Assembly: GCF_963924675.1 (NCBI RefSeq)
Contig: NC_089232.1
Coordinates: forward strand, 52,018,759 to 52,082,758
Length of the DNA: 64,000 nt
Direction of reading: 5' to 3'
Source of the DNA: Phocoena phocoena
Lineage: Eukaryota; Chordata; Mammalia; Artiodactyla; Phocoenidae
Shown: in pieces, positions 35,701 to 60,307 of the stretch
Layout of the letters: each line of letters opens with the position of its first letter
Numbering within the stretch: position 1 is the first letter of the stretch
Made by a program: the position numbers and the translations under genes
Notes under the pieces: model-generated
Told to the model about the DNA's origin: nothing
Database searches by the model: none
What the model saw: the letters and a program-made list of their open reading frames with translations, nothing else

Positions 35701-37610
35701 GAATTACCATTTGCCCTGCACCCGCTTCCCCCTATTACTAACTTTCTTCTGCCCAGACAGGAGATAACACTTAAGGGGCAGCTCCAGGATAACACTTAAG
35801 GGGCAGTGCCAGTTTCCCTCTGCCCATCTTGGGTTCCATGGGGCCATCTATGTCTGATGGCCAGCCTTTATTTACACAAAGACCTGAACAAAGATGTGAA
35901 ATTATGATTTTTCTTTATCTTCGCCCGATAGCCTTCCCTGGCATTAACCTGTAAATAGCTTTCTTGGGTGATCGGAGTAAAGGTGTTATTTCCTGTTATA
36001 CTGAGCAAGCAAATGCTGACACATCAGGAGAGGAGTGAGGTTGACTCTTGAGTATACTTGCACTGAGCTGAACTGTTTTTCTGAACCTACAGGCCTAGTT
36101 CTGTCCAGTGGGGCCACCCAGAAAAACCCTTCTCCAGATATTTGAAGGTGGTCTTTGGAGCTCCCCCAAATCTCTAGGATAAACTGTCCCAATTCTCCAG
36201 TCTGTTGTTGTGCTATACTGCAAATCCCGTCACCATTTTAGCTGTCCTTCTTTGAACAGATTCCTGTTGATCTCTATCTCCGTTAGAGTGTGGTGCTCAG
36301 AGAGGGACAGCATACATCGCCGTTGCTGCCTCCTCACGCTATTGTAGAACTAACAGCTCAGCAAGGTTGGGGCCTAACCCATGGGTCCTCGGTGAGTGGG
36401 GTGGTGGCATATACCCCCCCACCCCCCACCCCTCGGCAGAGGCCACCCTGGTCAGCACAGCTGCCACTCCACGTTTTAAGCTGTGGCAGGAGCAGATGCA
36501 CAAGCCCCGGATTTCCCACACCGTCCCAGCCAACCTGCCCCAATCTGAGCCAGCTCTCTCGTCCAGCTTTGAATCTTTAGTTGGAGTCCTGCCTTGGCCT
36601 TTAAGCGAGGCCCCCAAACGATGTCAGTGTTCATGCTCAGCTGCCCTCGCCTCCACCAGGCTAATGAGGATGAGAAAACATCACTTTGTTTCAGGCCACT
36701 GGGTCCTCCAACCGCACTGTCTTCCTTTGTTCCTGCAAGTGCTGGGCCCACCCACAGGGTTTCAAACCAAGGTCCCCACAGGCAGAAGGGGAGGGGGCCG
36801 CCCCCTGCACCCTCACACCTGCCTTAGAAAGCAACAAGCCCACCTTACGTTGAATGAGTGCATCCGTACGATGGTCCCTGGTGCTGCGGGAGATGAGGAG
36901 AGCCTAGCCACCTCCGCAGACATGGCGGAGAAGCTGTGTGCCTCCCTGCCCTGCCCCTGAGGCTACAGGAGGGGTCAGGCCCCAGCCTGCTGGCTTGAAC
37001 CCCTAAGAGGTCCTCAGGAGGATACACCATCTCTCCCACTCTCTTCCCCTCAGTCACCTGTGGCAGACCAAGGCCTCCAGGCCACGTGTTACCACCAGGC
37101 CCTTGTCCTCAGACCTGCTCATCCATCCTTCTCTCCATTTCCCATCCCTCCCCACCCTGAGATCCTGCCATGCACTCTCTGGAGCTCGGTCTGACGTCAG
37201 CCACCTCCTAGGTCCCCTGTCGTCTCTGAACATGTCATCACTTTCCTCTTTAACTGGAGCCTGGCTCTCGGATGAGGGCCCCTGCCCCACCAACCCTCAG
37301 GAAGGGGCCGGATTCTCTCTCCTACAGGCAGGTGTCAGGCAGGGCCTGGAGGCAGAGGGCTCCTCCTAGCTTCGCCATGCTGCTTCCAAACCCCTTCTCC
37401 TCCCTTTTCCCTCCCGCTCATGGCACTGGACTTTTGCTTAGCCTCACGGCTCTCAACCTCGGCTTCCAGTGATTTCAGTTCTCAGCTCGTGTCTCTCCTT
37501 CACCTTTACGCTCCGTGCCACTGTAACATCCACCTCATAGCCCTGACAGCATCCTGTCTACCCTACTTCCTCAAACTTTCCCCTCAGTGTTATTTTAGCT
37601 GCCTCTGAAA
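35701..37610. other. Non-coding region, GC-rich from 36.3 kb, no gene recognised
   Basis: A short duplication ggataacacttaaggggcag occurs twice near 35765-35810. GC-rich sequence at 36300-37500 gives many overlapping frames on both strands (up to 197 codons), a sign of composition rather than coding. No domain recognised. Confidence 0.5.
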
Positions 37611-38170
37611 TCTCAAATTTTGCTTTTATTTTTAAAAAAGGAATTTACATACAGTAAGATTCTTTTTCTGCTGTGCAGTTCTGTGATTTTTGCCCATGTG
37701 TGAATTCTCGTAACCACCACTACAGACAGGATATAGAACAATTCCGATATTCCAAAGATTCCCTCTGTTCTCCTTTTATATTCAAACTCCCCTAGGCCCT
37801 GGCAAGAAATGACCTGTTCTCTGTTCCTATATTTTTTGCCTTTTCCAGAATGTCATATAAATGGAATTACATAGAATGAACCTTTGGATACTGGCTTCTT
37901 TCACTCCGCACAATACCTTTGCAATTCATCCATGTTGCCGCTCGAATCAAATTTGTTAACATTCATTGCTGAGTGGTATTCCATCATATCAGTGAGATAC
38001 AGGGTTGTCTTTTTTTTTTAAATCCATACCTCCGCTGAAGGACATTCAGGTTGTTTCCAGTTCTTGGTGATTAGAAATAACGCTGCTATGAATATCGGTG
38101 GGCAGATTTTGTGTGAACTAAAAAATTTCACTTTTTTAAGATAAATACCTAGAAGTAGCATTGCTGGGTC
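37611..38170 (-). mobile_element. Old L1 3' fragment
   Basis: Reverse of an L1 3' end (ggaatttacatacagtaaga; attgctgggtcatatg at 38161). It is cut sharply at about 38174, where the kinase-like insert begins. Confidence 0.75.
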
Positions 38171-38174
38171 ATAT

Positions 38175-38682
38175 GTAAGTATAAATAAACGGCCATAGGG
38201 TGTCCGTGTTTCACATGTGGGGAGACAGGCAGAGAGAGAGAGAGAGGTGAGGCGGCCTGCCCTGGGCTAGTGCAGGGTTCAAGCTTAGCAGGGCCACCAA
38301 CCCATTTCCCCCTCTCCGGACCCAGCTCTCTCTTGCCGCCCACCTGGGTGCGGGCTGGGACGGGGGAGGGACACAGGGTGAAGGCGCTCACCTGGGGACA
38401 GGCCTGGCCGTAAGGTGGGGCCCCGGCGCATCAGGTACAGCATGCGGTGGGGCTGGTGCTCCTTGAAGGGCAACTTCCCGGTCACCATGGTGTAGAGGAT
38501 GACACCTCTGGGGGCATGGGCTTCCCAGGGCATGCCCCCTCCCCACCCCGCCACTCCCCTCCCCTCCCTAGGGGTCCTGGAGCCCGTGAAGTGGCGCTCA
38601 CGGGCTCCAGGGTCAGCCTGGTCCCTCTGTACTTCTTGCTCGTGAGGACCTCCAGGGCTGTGTAGGCCACAGAGCCGCGGAA
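38175..38682 (-). pseudogene. TSSK-family kinase (TSSK5-like) fragment with intron sequence
   Basis: On the minus strand one block reads GSVAYTALEVLTSKKYRG, matching the kinase APE region with PE changed to LE. After an intron-like gap ending cccccag, a second block reads GVILYTMVTGKLPFKEHQPH then RMLYLMRRGPTLRPGLSP, followed by a good donor CCCAG|GTGAGC. This resembles subdomains VIII-X of testis-specific Ser/Thr kinases, TSSK5 best by memory. Catalytic lobes are missing, so it is non-functional. An A18 run (38682-38699) lies at the opposite end from the kinase's own 3' side. Confidence 0.65.
38576..38611. repeat. 14-bp perfect inverted repeat
   Basis: cctggagcccgtga (38576-38589) and tcacgggctccagg (38598-38611) around an 8-nt loop, inside the kinase fragment at the end of its first exon-like block. 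Confidence 0.95.
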
Positions 38683-38699
38683 AAAAAAAAAAAAAAAAG

Positions 38700-39545
38700 C
38701 TTCCTCTCCTCTGACAATGACTGCATGGTTCCCTCTTTCTACACCTCACTCTGACCCCTCTTTGACCTCATTAAGACCTCTAATTCACTGAACCTACCTT
38801 TTTTTTCATTGGCCATCAACCTCTTCATATTTTTTCTTTCCTTCTCACACAATTTCGTTTTCATGGTCCGTCATAATAGTCATTCTCTTAGAAACATTCC
38901 TCTCTGCCGTCACAAAAGAAACATTCCCTAATATAGCTCAGCTTCAAAAAAATTTTCCCCTAAAAAATCAGTAACTTTACAGTGGAAAAACCTGACAGAC
39001 ACTCCCTCAGCCAAGTGATAAAGATGAACATCAACAGTGATAAGCCACATTGATAGTATGCACCCTTGATATGAGGTGATGACAGTGGCACTTTACCTCT
39101 GGTCTTCCTCCCCCAAACCCATAACCTCTGTCTAAGAAAACCATCAGAGAAATCCAAATTGAAGGATGCTGTTCTGTAAGAATATCCGACCAGCACTCCT
39201 CAAAACTGTCAAAGTCATCAACAACACAGAAGGTGCGAATAACTATTATGATGGACTATGAAAACTGTCACCGTTTAGGGAAGCCTAAGGAGACACGACA
39301 ATTAGATGTAATGTGGTCTCTTGGATAGGATCCTGGAACAGAAAAAAAGATGTTAGGTAAAAACGAAAGAAGCCTGAATAAAGTACAGACTCTAGATAAT
39401 AAAAGCATACCAATGTTGGTTCCTTAGTTGTGACATACGTGCCACAGTTAAGTTAGCAATAGAGGGAGCTCAGTACAGGAGCTCTAATATTTTTGCAACT
39501 TTTCTGTAAATCTATAATTATTCTAAAGTAAAAGTTCATTAAATG
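38700..39545 (+). mobile_element. Old LINE 3' end in its second half
   Basis: From about 39180 the text (aaaactgtcaaagtcatcaa, ggataggatcctggaacaga, aacttttctgtaaatctata) is a typical ancient L1 3' end. 38700-39180 holds nothing recognised. Confidence 0.55.
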
Positions 39546-39614
39546 TTTTTTCAAAAAACTTCCCCTGACCCCTTCCTCCAGCTCTACTCCATTTCCCTGC
39601 TTCCCTTCATGGGG

Positions 39615-40072
39615 AAACTTTTTATTTTTTAATTTATTTTATTGAAGTGTAGTTGATTTACAATGTTGTGTTAATTTCTGCTGTACAGCAAAGTGATTCA
39701 GTTACACAAATATATAATTCTTTTTCATATTCTTTTCCATTATGGTTTATCATAGGATATTGAATATAGTTTTCTGTGCTAGACAGTAGGTCCTTGTTGC
39801 TTATCTATTTTATGTATAGTAGTGTGTATCTGTTAATCCCATACTCCTAATTTATTCCTCCCCTCCTTTCCCCTTTGGTAACCATAAATTTGTTTTCTAT
39901 ATCTGTGAACCTGTTTCTGTTTCATAAATAAGTTCATTTATATATTTTTAAAATTCCACATATAAGTGATATCATATGACATTTGTCTTTCTCTGTCTGA
40001 CTGACTTCACTTAGTATGATCATCTCTAGGTCCATCCCTGTTGCTGCAAATGGCATCATTTCATTCTTTTCA
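39615..40072 (-). mobile_element. L1 3'UTR fragment
   Basis: Text ttgaagtgtagttgatttac, gctgtacagcaaagtgattc and atggcatcatttcattctttt is the reverse of a cetartiodactyl L1 3' end. Confidence 0.85.
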
Positions 40073-40306
40073 CAGGGAAACTTCTTGAAGAAGTTGTGTA
40101 TTGCTGTGGTCTCTGTGCCTTCACCCCAGCCTGCTCAGGCCTCAGTCCACTCCCATCACACCTTCGTCCTTAGCTCTCCACCACCACCTCTCTAGTCAAG
40201 GTCAATGATGATCTCCATGTTGCCAAACCCCAGAGCCATTATTTCCTCCTCACTTTACCTGGCCTTTCAGTCTAGTATGTGATCCAGTTAACTATTCCTA
40301 CTTCTT

Positions 40307-40516
40307 CTTTTTTTTTTTTTTTTTTTTTGTGCGGTACGCGGGCCTCTCACTGTTGTGGCCTCTCCCGTTACGGAGCGCAGGCTCCGGACGCGCAGGCTCA
40401 GCGGTCATGGCTCACGGGCCCAGCCGCTCCACGGCATGTGGGATCTTCCCGGACCGGGGCACGAACCCGCGTCCCCTGCAGGCGGACTCTCAACCACTGC
40501 GCCACCAGGGAAGCCC
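40307..40516 (-). mobile_element. Young CHR-type SINE
   Basis: Perfect 17-bp target-site duplication aactattcctacttctt (40290-40306 and 40517-40533), a long uninterrupted T tail on the plus strand, and the same subtype as 2115-2336 with a small internal deletion before cctgcaggcgg. The lack of decay suggests a recent insertion. Confidence 0.95.
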
Positions 40517-40533
40517 AACTATTCCTACTTCTT

Positions 40534-42467
40534 AAAACATCCTCCTCTCTTGGCTTCTGGGATACTGAAATCCTGGGTTTTTTTTCCTACCTGTTGCTGT
40601 TCCCACCAGCCTCTTTGCTGGCTCCTCCTCTCTCTGACTTCTACCAGCGCTGCCATGGCCCAGGGCTCTATCTTAGGGCTCTACTCTTTGTCTATGCTCT
40701 TACCTCCTAGGTATAGTTCATCCAATCTCAGGGATTTAAATACAGTTTACCTACTGTCAACCCCCAAGTTAATATCTCCAGCCTCGACCCTATGAGGTGG
40801 GCATTCTTATCGTGGTCCTTTCACAGGAAAGCAGACACGGGCTATCAGACATGAAGGGGCTTCCTCAAGGTTACACAGCTAGAAGCAGCAGAGCCAGGAT
40901 TTGAACCCTGGTCTGTTTGACTCCAGGCCTGAGCTGTGAGCGGCCAGGCTGCCCCGCCGCCCTCTCCTTCCATCCCAGCTCCTGACCCCGCCTGATCCCC
41001 AGGGTCTTCTGCACATGCTGCTCATTCTGGCCTCATGCCTTTGTCCCCCTCGTCCATCCACATCTAGAATAACCCTGCCCCACACTGCCTCCCTCTGCAT
41101 CCTCTTCCATCCCATGGCTGGTTGGGAGGATTTTCCACCCCTGAGGCCCAGGTTGATCTGTCCTGGCCTCCTCTGAACTTCCCCAGGACCTGGGGTCCAC
41201 CCTAAAACAACTGAGGGCTCATTTGTGTCTACAAGGTTCCCGCTTTCTGAACCCAAGATGGGGGGTCCTTGGCCCAAGTACAAGCGCACCTGGGTGACAT
41301 TGAAACACGATATCTGTAACTGGGACTGCTTGGGAAAATGTGGGCTGTGGGCCTCCAACAGTATATACCAGCTTGTACGGGCGTCTGAGTTATCCAGTGT
41401 GGTTTTTATTTGAGAAGTACTTCAAAACCCTTTTCTCCTGGGGCCTGGGAGGCCAAGGAAGAATCAGTCTAGAAGTGAAGGGGTTGGTTTAGTTTTCACC
41501 GAGGTCACAGAGAGGCCAAGCGGTTCCCACGGGGGCCACTGAATTCAAAGGAATATTTTGAAGAGATGGGGTGACGCTGTGATCAGGGTCATTTTAGAAG
41601 AACTGGAAGTGCCCTGAGGGAAGAGACAAGGCCCAGGCCTGTGAGGTGGTGGTGGGAAGGGCCGTGTGTGGGAAGGGCCTGTGCACTGGCTGAGAAATCA
41701 AGACCTGATGTCACGGGCCAAGGACGTGGCCCCTTTCACTTATGGTGAGTTCAGCCTCAGTCCCTGTGATGCTGGCCTGGGTTCTGCTCCCAGCCCTGCC
41801 ACTTTGTCTCCCTGGGCGTCAGTATTCTCATCTCTAGAATGAAGAGGTTGAAAAAATACATGACGGGGTTGGGCTACGTCATTTCCAGGTCCTTTTCAGC
41901 ATCTTGAGTCCATCTGGGAAAATACATCCAGTACTGTCTTACTGGGGACACTCCGACTCGAGAGAAGAGCCCAGCTAACCTGGTCACTCTCATGCAGGCC
42001 TCCCGATAAAAGCTTTTTCACGTAAAGCAGAGGATGTGCAGGGGCCAGGAGAGCAGGGCTGTAGGTGGTTGAATCTTGTATGTTATGAAGAAAATGGTTC
42101 TGCAGTGTATCTCCAGGAAAACCCACAGTTCACCCCCCTGCCCAATTTGAAATGTCCATCAGAGCCCATGCTTCAGGAGCGGGTAAATCTTGCCCTACAT
42201 GGATCAGAGGGAACTCCACCGGGTGGGGCTGTCTCCTTTCTCAGCTCTGGGTCTGAGTGTCCCCACCCCCCGCAAAAGACAGACTTCTCCTCTGGAGTCT
42301 GCCAAGCAAAGCAAGCTCTGGGAAGGTGCCACATCCCACCAGCGTTTGCCCACCTGGAGGAGAACATATCCAGAGTCAGGAGGAACCCCAATGGCTGATC
42401 TATTGCTAATTCTACCCTGGCCGCTGCCCCTGCACACCTGGCCATGCAGGCACATACCTACTCCTAA
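40534..42467. other. Non-coding unique sequence with MIR pieces
   Basis: MIR-like pieces at about 40790-40930 (aaggttacacagctagaagc, aggatttgaaccctggtc) and 41760-41890. No gene recognised. Confidence 0.55.
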
Positions 42468-42481
42468 GCCACCTGCATTTT

Positions 42482-42552
42482 ATAAAAATTATTTTTTTAA
42501 TTGAAGTATAGTTGATTTACACTGTTGTTAGTTCCAGGTGTACAGCAGAGTG
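42482..42552 (-). mobile_element. 71-bp mini-L1 insertion
   Basis: Only the last bases of an L1 3'UTR (attgaagtatagttgattta, ccaggtgtacagcaga) between a perfect 14-bp target-site duplication gccacctgcatttt (42468-42481 and 42553-42566). Confidence 0.9.
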
Positions 42553-42566
42553 GCCACCTGCATTTT

Positions 42567-44114
42567 GGAAAGTGAAATCTGAAATGAGGAGCTTTTAAAT
42601 CAGTCTTCACTCGATTGCTAGAGACAAAACATAAAGGAAGCAGGGTGACTTGGGTGGGGCCCATGTCTTGTGCTTGAGTGCTTTGGAGGGGCTGAGTTCC
42701 TCTAATCCATCAGGGACAGTGGCCTCAGTGTCCCCCGCCCCCAACCCCAGCTTGCTGAACTTAGAAGCAAGAGGAGCTTGGAGCTGCCCTGCACCCCCAA
42801 GGGCTGGAGGACATGATCACAGCCTTCAGGTGGTGGTTGTGCAATGGCCTTGCCTAAGGACACCTCGTAGACCCACAGCCCACTTATATTGCTGGGGGGT
42901 CAGGATAGCACCCACCCGGGTCTGAGTCCTGAGCTTGCCAATGCTTTGAGGCAACTCTGCTCCCGAAGGACGAGCTAAAATATGTCATTCATGGAAGGGC
43001 TTCAAAAAAAGAAGAGATGATGTTTTCAGGAAGTCCAAGATGGCGGGCAGAGCCCAGAAAATCCAATCTGAAGATCCAGGCAGTTGGGAAGAGAAGAGAT
43101 GAGTAAGCACAGAACCAGAGGGAGGTCTACAGGTTCAAGAAATAACGACAGGAATGGTCTATTTGGAAATGAAAACAGAGCCCTGCCACGAACTCTGCCT
43201 CCCAGCAGGCACGGTCGGTGTGAGAGGAGAAAGCACAGCCCACACTATGTTTACATTTCTTTCTTCTGTTAGCAGGGTGTGACTTGCCTGAGCCCTTTAA
43301 TATGACCGTCAGTTTCATCTGTGAAATGGGTGCTCATGGATTGCTCAGCCCGAGGATCGAGTGAGCTAATAAGGTAAGTGTGAAACCACACCACGTGGAC
43401 TGAACTCTTAGGGGAACTCTAAGTGTGTGACCCGGGAACGCTGATTCTAGGACTGACCATTTTGAGCAGAGGCCACTGCTGGGTCCCTCCCCCCCATCCC
43501 ACCATGGAGATGGCACCTCTTTCCAAGCAGGCCATGACTTGGAAAAGTAAAATTTGAATTAGGGAACCCATCAACGCCCCTGTCCAGCTGGGGCTATTGC
43601 CGGGCTCTGTCTCCGTCTGAGGTTATCCTGGCCCTTCCCGTGCACATTCTAGCTGGGAGGGCCCGCGTGAGCCCTGCTGCCTCCAAACTGAGGTCTCCTC
43701 TGAGCCCCAGAGCTCAGGCGGCTCCTTTCCCCCGAGAGCCTTCATCCAAAGTGCGGCGTGTGAATACATGTAGGCAGCGGAGTTTTCAGGCTGCTTCCTG
43801 TAACTTTCTGAAGACAGGAACCCTGACTTCTTTCCTCGGGTCCCTCACAGAACATAGAAAAAGAGGCCTGTAGAAATACGGACCATGCATATTTGGTCCA
43901 TGGACCAACTATGGACCATGGCTTCCTGGTCTTAGTTGCCGAGTTTTAACATTAGCCTTTCCTTTCTTTCTCCAGATTCCTATCAATCAGCTGGCCTCAG
44001 TCGTCTCACAAAGATCAGTGCCCATGTTCGTTTTCTATAAACTGTTTAATAAATAAATACTTCACTTTACATCAGTGTAGCCCATGATAAACCCACAGGA
44101 AACAAGAGCCACCA
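42567..44114. other. Non-coding sequence downstream of EPAS1
   Basis: No gene recognised. A YY1-like aagatggcggg occurs at about 43037, and a tandem-like ggtccatggaccaactatgg palindromic cluster lies at 43894-43921. Short frames only. Confidence 0.5.
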
Positions 44115-44135
44115 GCAGTGGTAGGATCAGAATAC

Positions 44136-44141
44136 TTTAAT
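44136..44141 (-). promoter_or_regulatory. Candidate distal poly(A) signal ATTAAA of EPAS1
   Basis: Reads ATTAAA on the minus strand and is followed about 15-50 nt later by a G/T-rich stretch (around 44120-44085), the normal arrangement for cleavage. It would give a 3'UTR of roughly 2.1-2.2 kb. Assignment is inference; 3'-end reads would decide. Confidence 0.5.
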
Positions 44142-44446
44142 AAGATAGCAGAGTGTCAAAATACATTTCCTTATAAAGTTAAGCTCCTGTATAGTAATAA
44201 TGTTGTCAGTAGGAATTTGACATTTATAATAATGTTCACGAAATCATTATGTTGATAAAGTTAATATGAAGTTTGGAATATTTTTCAGAGTGTTTTAGTA
44301 AAACTGCAAGGGTAAAATGCCCTTCATGCTGAGGCAAACAAACACACAGAGAAAATCAAACACCAGCGCTTACATGTCAGTAATCCTTCAAGTTCTGCCG
44401 CCTGCCGTACGTGAGGCAGGGCTGTGGTGCTCAAGTAACATTTTTG

Positions 44447-44514
44447 GCAACACAGTGACTAGGTAATTTTTCTTTTGAGAGCAACACAGTGACTAGGTAA
44501 TTTTTCTTTTGAGA
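44447..44514. repeat. Perfect 34-bp tandem duplication
   Basis: Units 44447-44480 and 44481-44514 are identical (starting gcaacacagtgactagg). It lies immediately downstream, in transcript sense, of the AATAAA at 44522-44527. Confidence 0.95.
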
Positions 44515-44521
44515 TTTAAAT

Positions 44522-44527
44522 TTTATT
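44522..44527 (-). promoter_or_regulatory. Candidate proximal poly(A) signal AATAAA of EPAS1
   Basis: Canonical AATAAA on the minus strand. The expected cleavage zone (10-30 nt downstream) falls inside the first unit met of a 34-bp tandem duplication (44481-44514), so the downstream element is duplicated too. Usage is unproven. Confidence 0.45.
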
Positions 44528-45432
44528 TTGTTTGGGGTAGTAAGTCCATCCAGCCTTACCAAATTCTTGGCTTGCTGTGTTTTGCTTTGTGTGTTTCTAG
44601 AAACTTCTTCATTGTACCCATGACGGAAAAGTTTCACGTGATTGCTATTTCGAAAACAAATGGCATCGTCCCTCTTACCTGGTGAGTTTACAAGACGCTC
44701 TGAGAACACTGTTTTCAGTGCTTCCTACCTATACACGTCACTTCTGGGGACAGAGAGACCTCAAGGAGGGCCAGGGGCTGTCCCTGGAGGTCTGCCTGCT
44801 GCACCTCGGCCGTGTAGGGTGAGCTGATGGCGTGGCTGAGGAAGGGGCATGAGATGTGGCTGGTCAGGACCAGGAGCCCCCCTGTGTGCCCCCCTCAGTC
44901 CAGCTCCACGGGCTCCAAGGTGGTGAGCTGGGAGGATGTGGACTGGGTCCCTATACCATTTCCAAATCCTCACTTTTTCATGAATTCCCATCTAAACCAT
45001 CTCGTGGTAGTTCTAGAAATATCCAAGTGTGCCCCATGAAAGACCATTAGAGTCACATAGCTCAGTGCACTCGAAGGGCTGGCAATGAAACCTGAAGAAG
45101 AGTTTACTGAAGAAGAGTTTAAAGCGCTTCCCCTCCCTTAGATTTGTCCCTAGCCTCCACCCCTGACGTGCCATCAGACCCTCTTGGCAGTAATAATAAT
45201 ACATACATACATACATAATACATACAGAACATGAGGAGAAGACAGCTGGCAATGCTCCCACATAATGATTCCACTTTCTGGATTGTGTGTCACGCCTATG
45301 GCATGTCCCGAAAGCAAAAAGGCAACAGAGAGGGAGACCTTGAGCAGGGTTAGTACAGGCCCGTGGAGTTCTGTACAATTCTGCAGTGTCAAGCAACACC
45401 ATGAAAAAGATTAACAGCTTAAAAAAGATCTT

Positions 45433-45835
45433 AAAATGATTTTGTCAGCTTGATTTGCCTCTATTCTCAGCCCTCCTCCTTTCTTTTGTAAAACTAATCA
45501 CTGTATTGTAAATTTCAGTTTTTTTTTTTAAAACTCAGTTTTTGAATAATATTTAAACGATTCTTTGGGGGAAAAACAAAGTTTAGGGAAAAGCCATTGT
45601 ATGTGGTTAAGGAAAAGCCATACTGTGTAACTTTCACAGATAACCACATACAATGGAGTTCACCCTTCACATTTTTTTTTCCCCCAAAAAATCGTATCAA
45701 AATTAGAGCAAAGAAAGAGTTGGCTTAAAAAAAAAAAAGACTGAAATTTACAATACAGTGATTAGTTTTACAAAAGAAAGGAGGAGGGCTGAGAGATAGA
45801 GGCCACAAATCAAGCTGAGAGAGCAAAATTATTTT
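45433..45835. repeat. Nested inverted repeat (about 400-nt hairpin) in EPAS1 3'UTR
   Basis: Three pairs of arms nest in the correct order. The outer core 45466-45519 is the perfect reverse complement of 45740-45793 (54 bp), and pairing extends with small gaps to 45433 and 45835. The middle pair is 45558-45576 with 45676-45694 (18 of 19). The inner pair is 45594-45609 with 45641-45656 (perfect 16 bp). The terminal loop is 45610-45640. The unpaired parts of the arms differ, which argues against a simple assembly fold-back. It could be an old inverted duplication or a palindromic MITE; I do not recognise the family. Confidence 0.9.
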
Positions 45836-46274
45836 GTTTCTCTTTGGCAACAACAACAAAATCCTTTTAGTTAAATGAAGCCAAAGCTTTCCCTAAAGGA
45901 GAACAAACAAACATACACCAAACTTGTTAGCATGAATATTATTGTGTGTGGGGGGGGGGAGAGAGACCCGTGAATAATATAAATTAGAAGTAATTGAAGT
46001 TGGGGAAAGAACAATCTTATAAAATTTAAGAACATTTCCATTGACAGAACAAAACATAGCAGGTAAAACAATTGTATTTTAAAAATATGAATAATAAAGT
46101 GAGCATCTTCAGAAAAAGGCCACTACTTGGTGACCCGGGCAAGTTTGCCAGGTAAGTATATCTTGTAAAAAGTGTGTTGGTGTTAGAAATATCTAGTTGC
46201 AAAAAAACAGACGGAGACCGTGAAGCTGGTGGGACGGCATGGGAAGGGGGTGCCTGTCAGTGGGTGGCCCTGGC

Positions 46275-60307
<14,033 letters not shown>

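Larger units (their letters stand above)
44115..46274 (-). other. EPAS1: EPAS1 3' untranslated region (approximate)
   Basis: Sequence between the stop codon and the likely distal cleavage site, about 2.1 kb, close to the usual length for mammalian EPAS1 mRNA. It is A/T-rich, with no SINE or L1 insert recognised. It includes the large nested inverted repeat at 45433-45835, a TAC/ATA microsatellite at about 45197-45226, and a perfect 34-bp tandem duplication at 44447-44514. Two candidate poly(A) signals are present. The exact 3' end is inferred, not seen. Confidence 0.75.

Noticed and set aside
36290..37370. Cluster of frames up to 197 codons on both strands
   Set aside because: Mutually overlapping, with no consistent frame, no homology and no splice-supported extension; GC-driven.
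43030..43045. YY1-like aagatggcggg as an L1 5' end or promoter
   Set aside because: A single short motif without following L1 5'UTR or CpG clustering.
1..44100. A neighbouring functional gene downstream of EPAS1
   Set aside because: No spliced or single-exon coding region with recognisable homology; only pseudogene fragments and transposable elements are visible.
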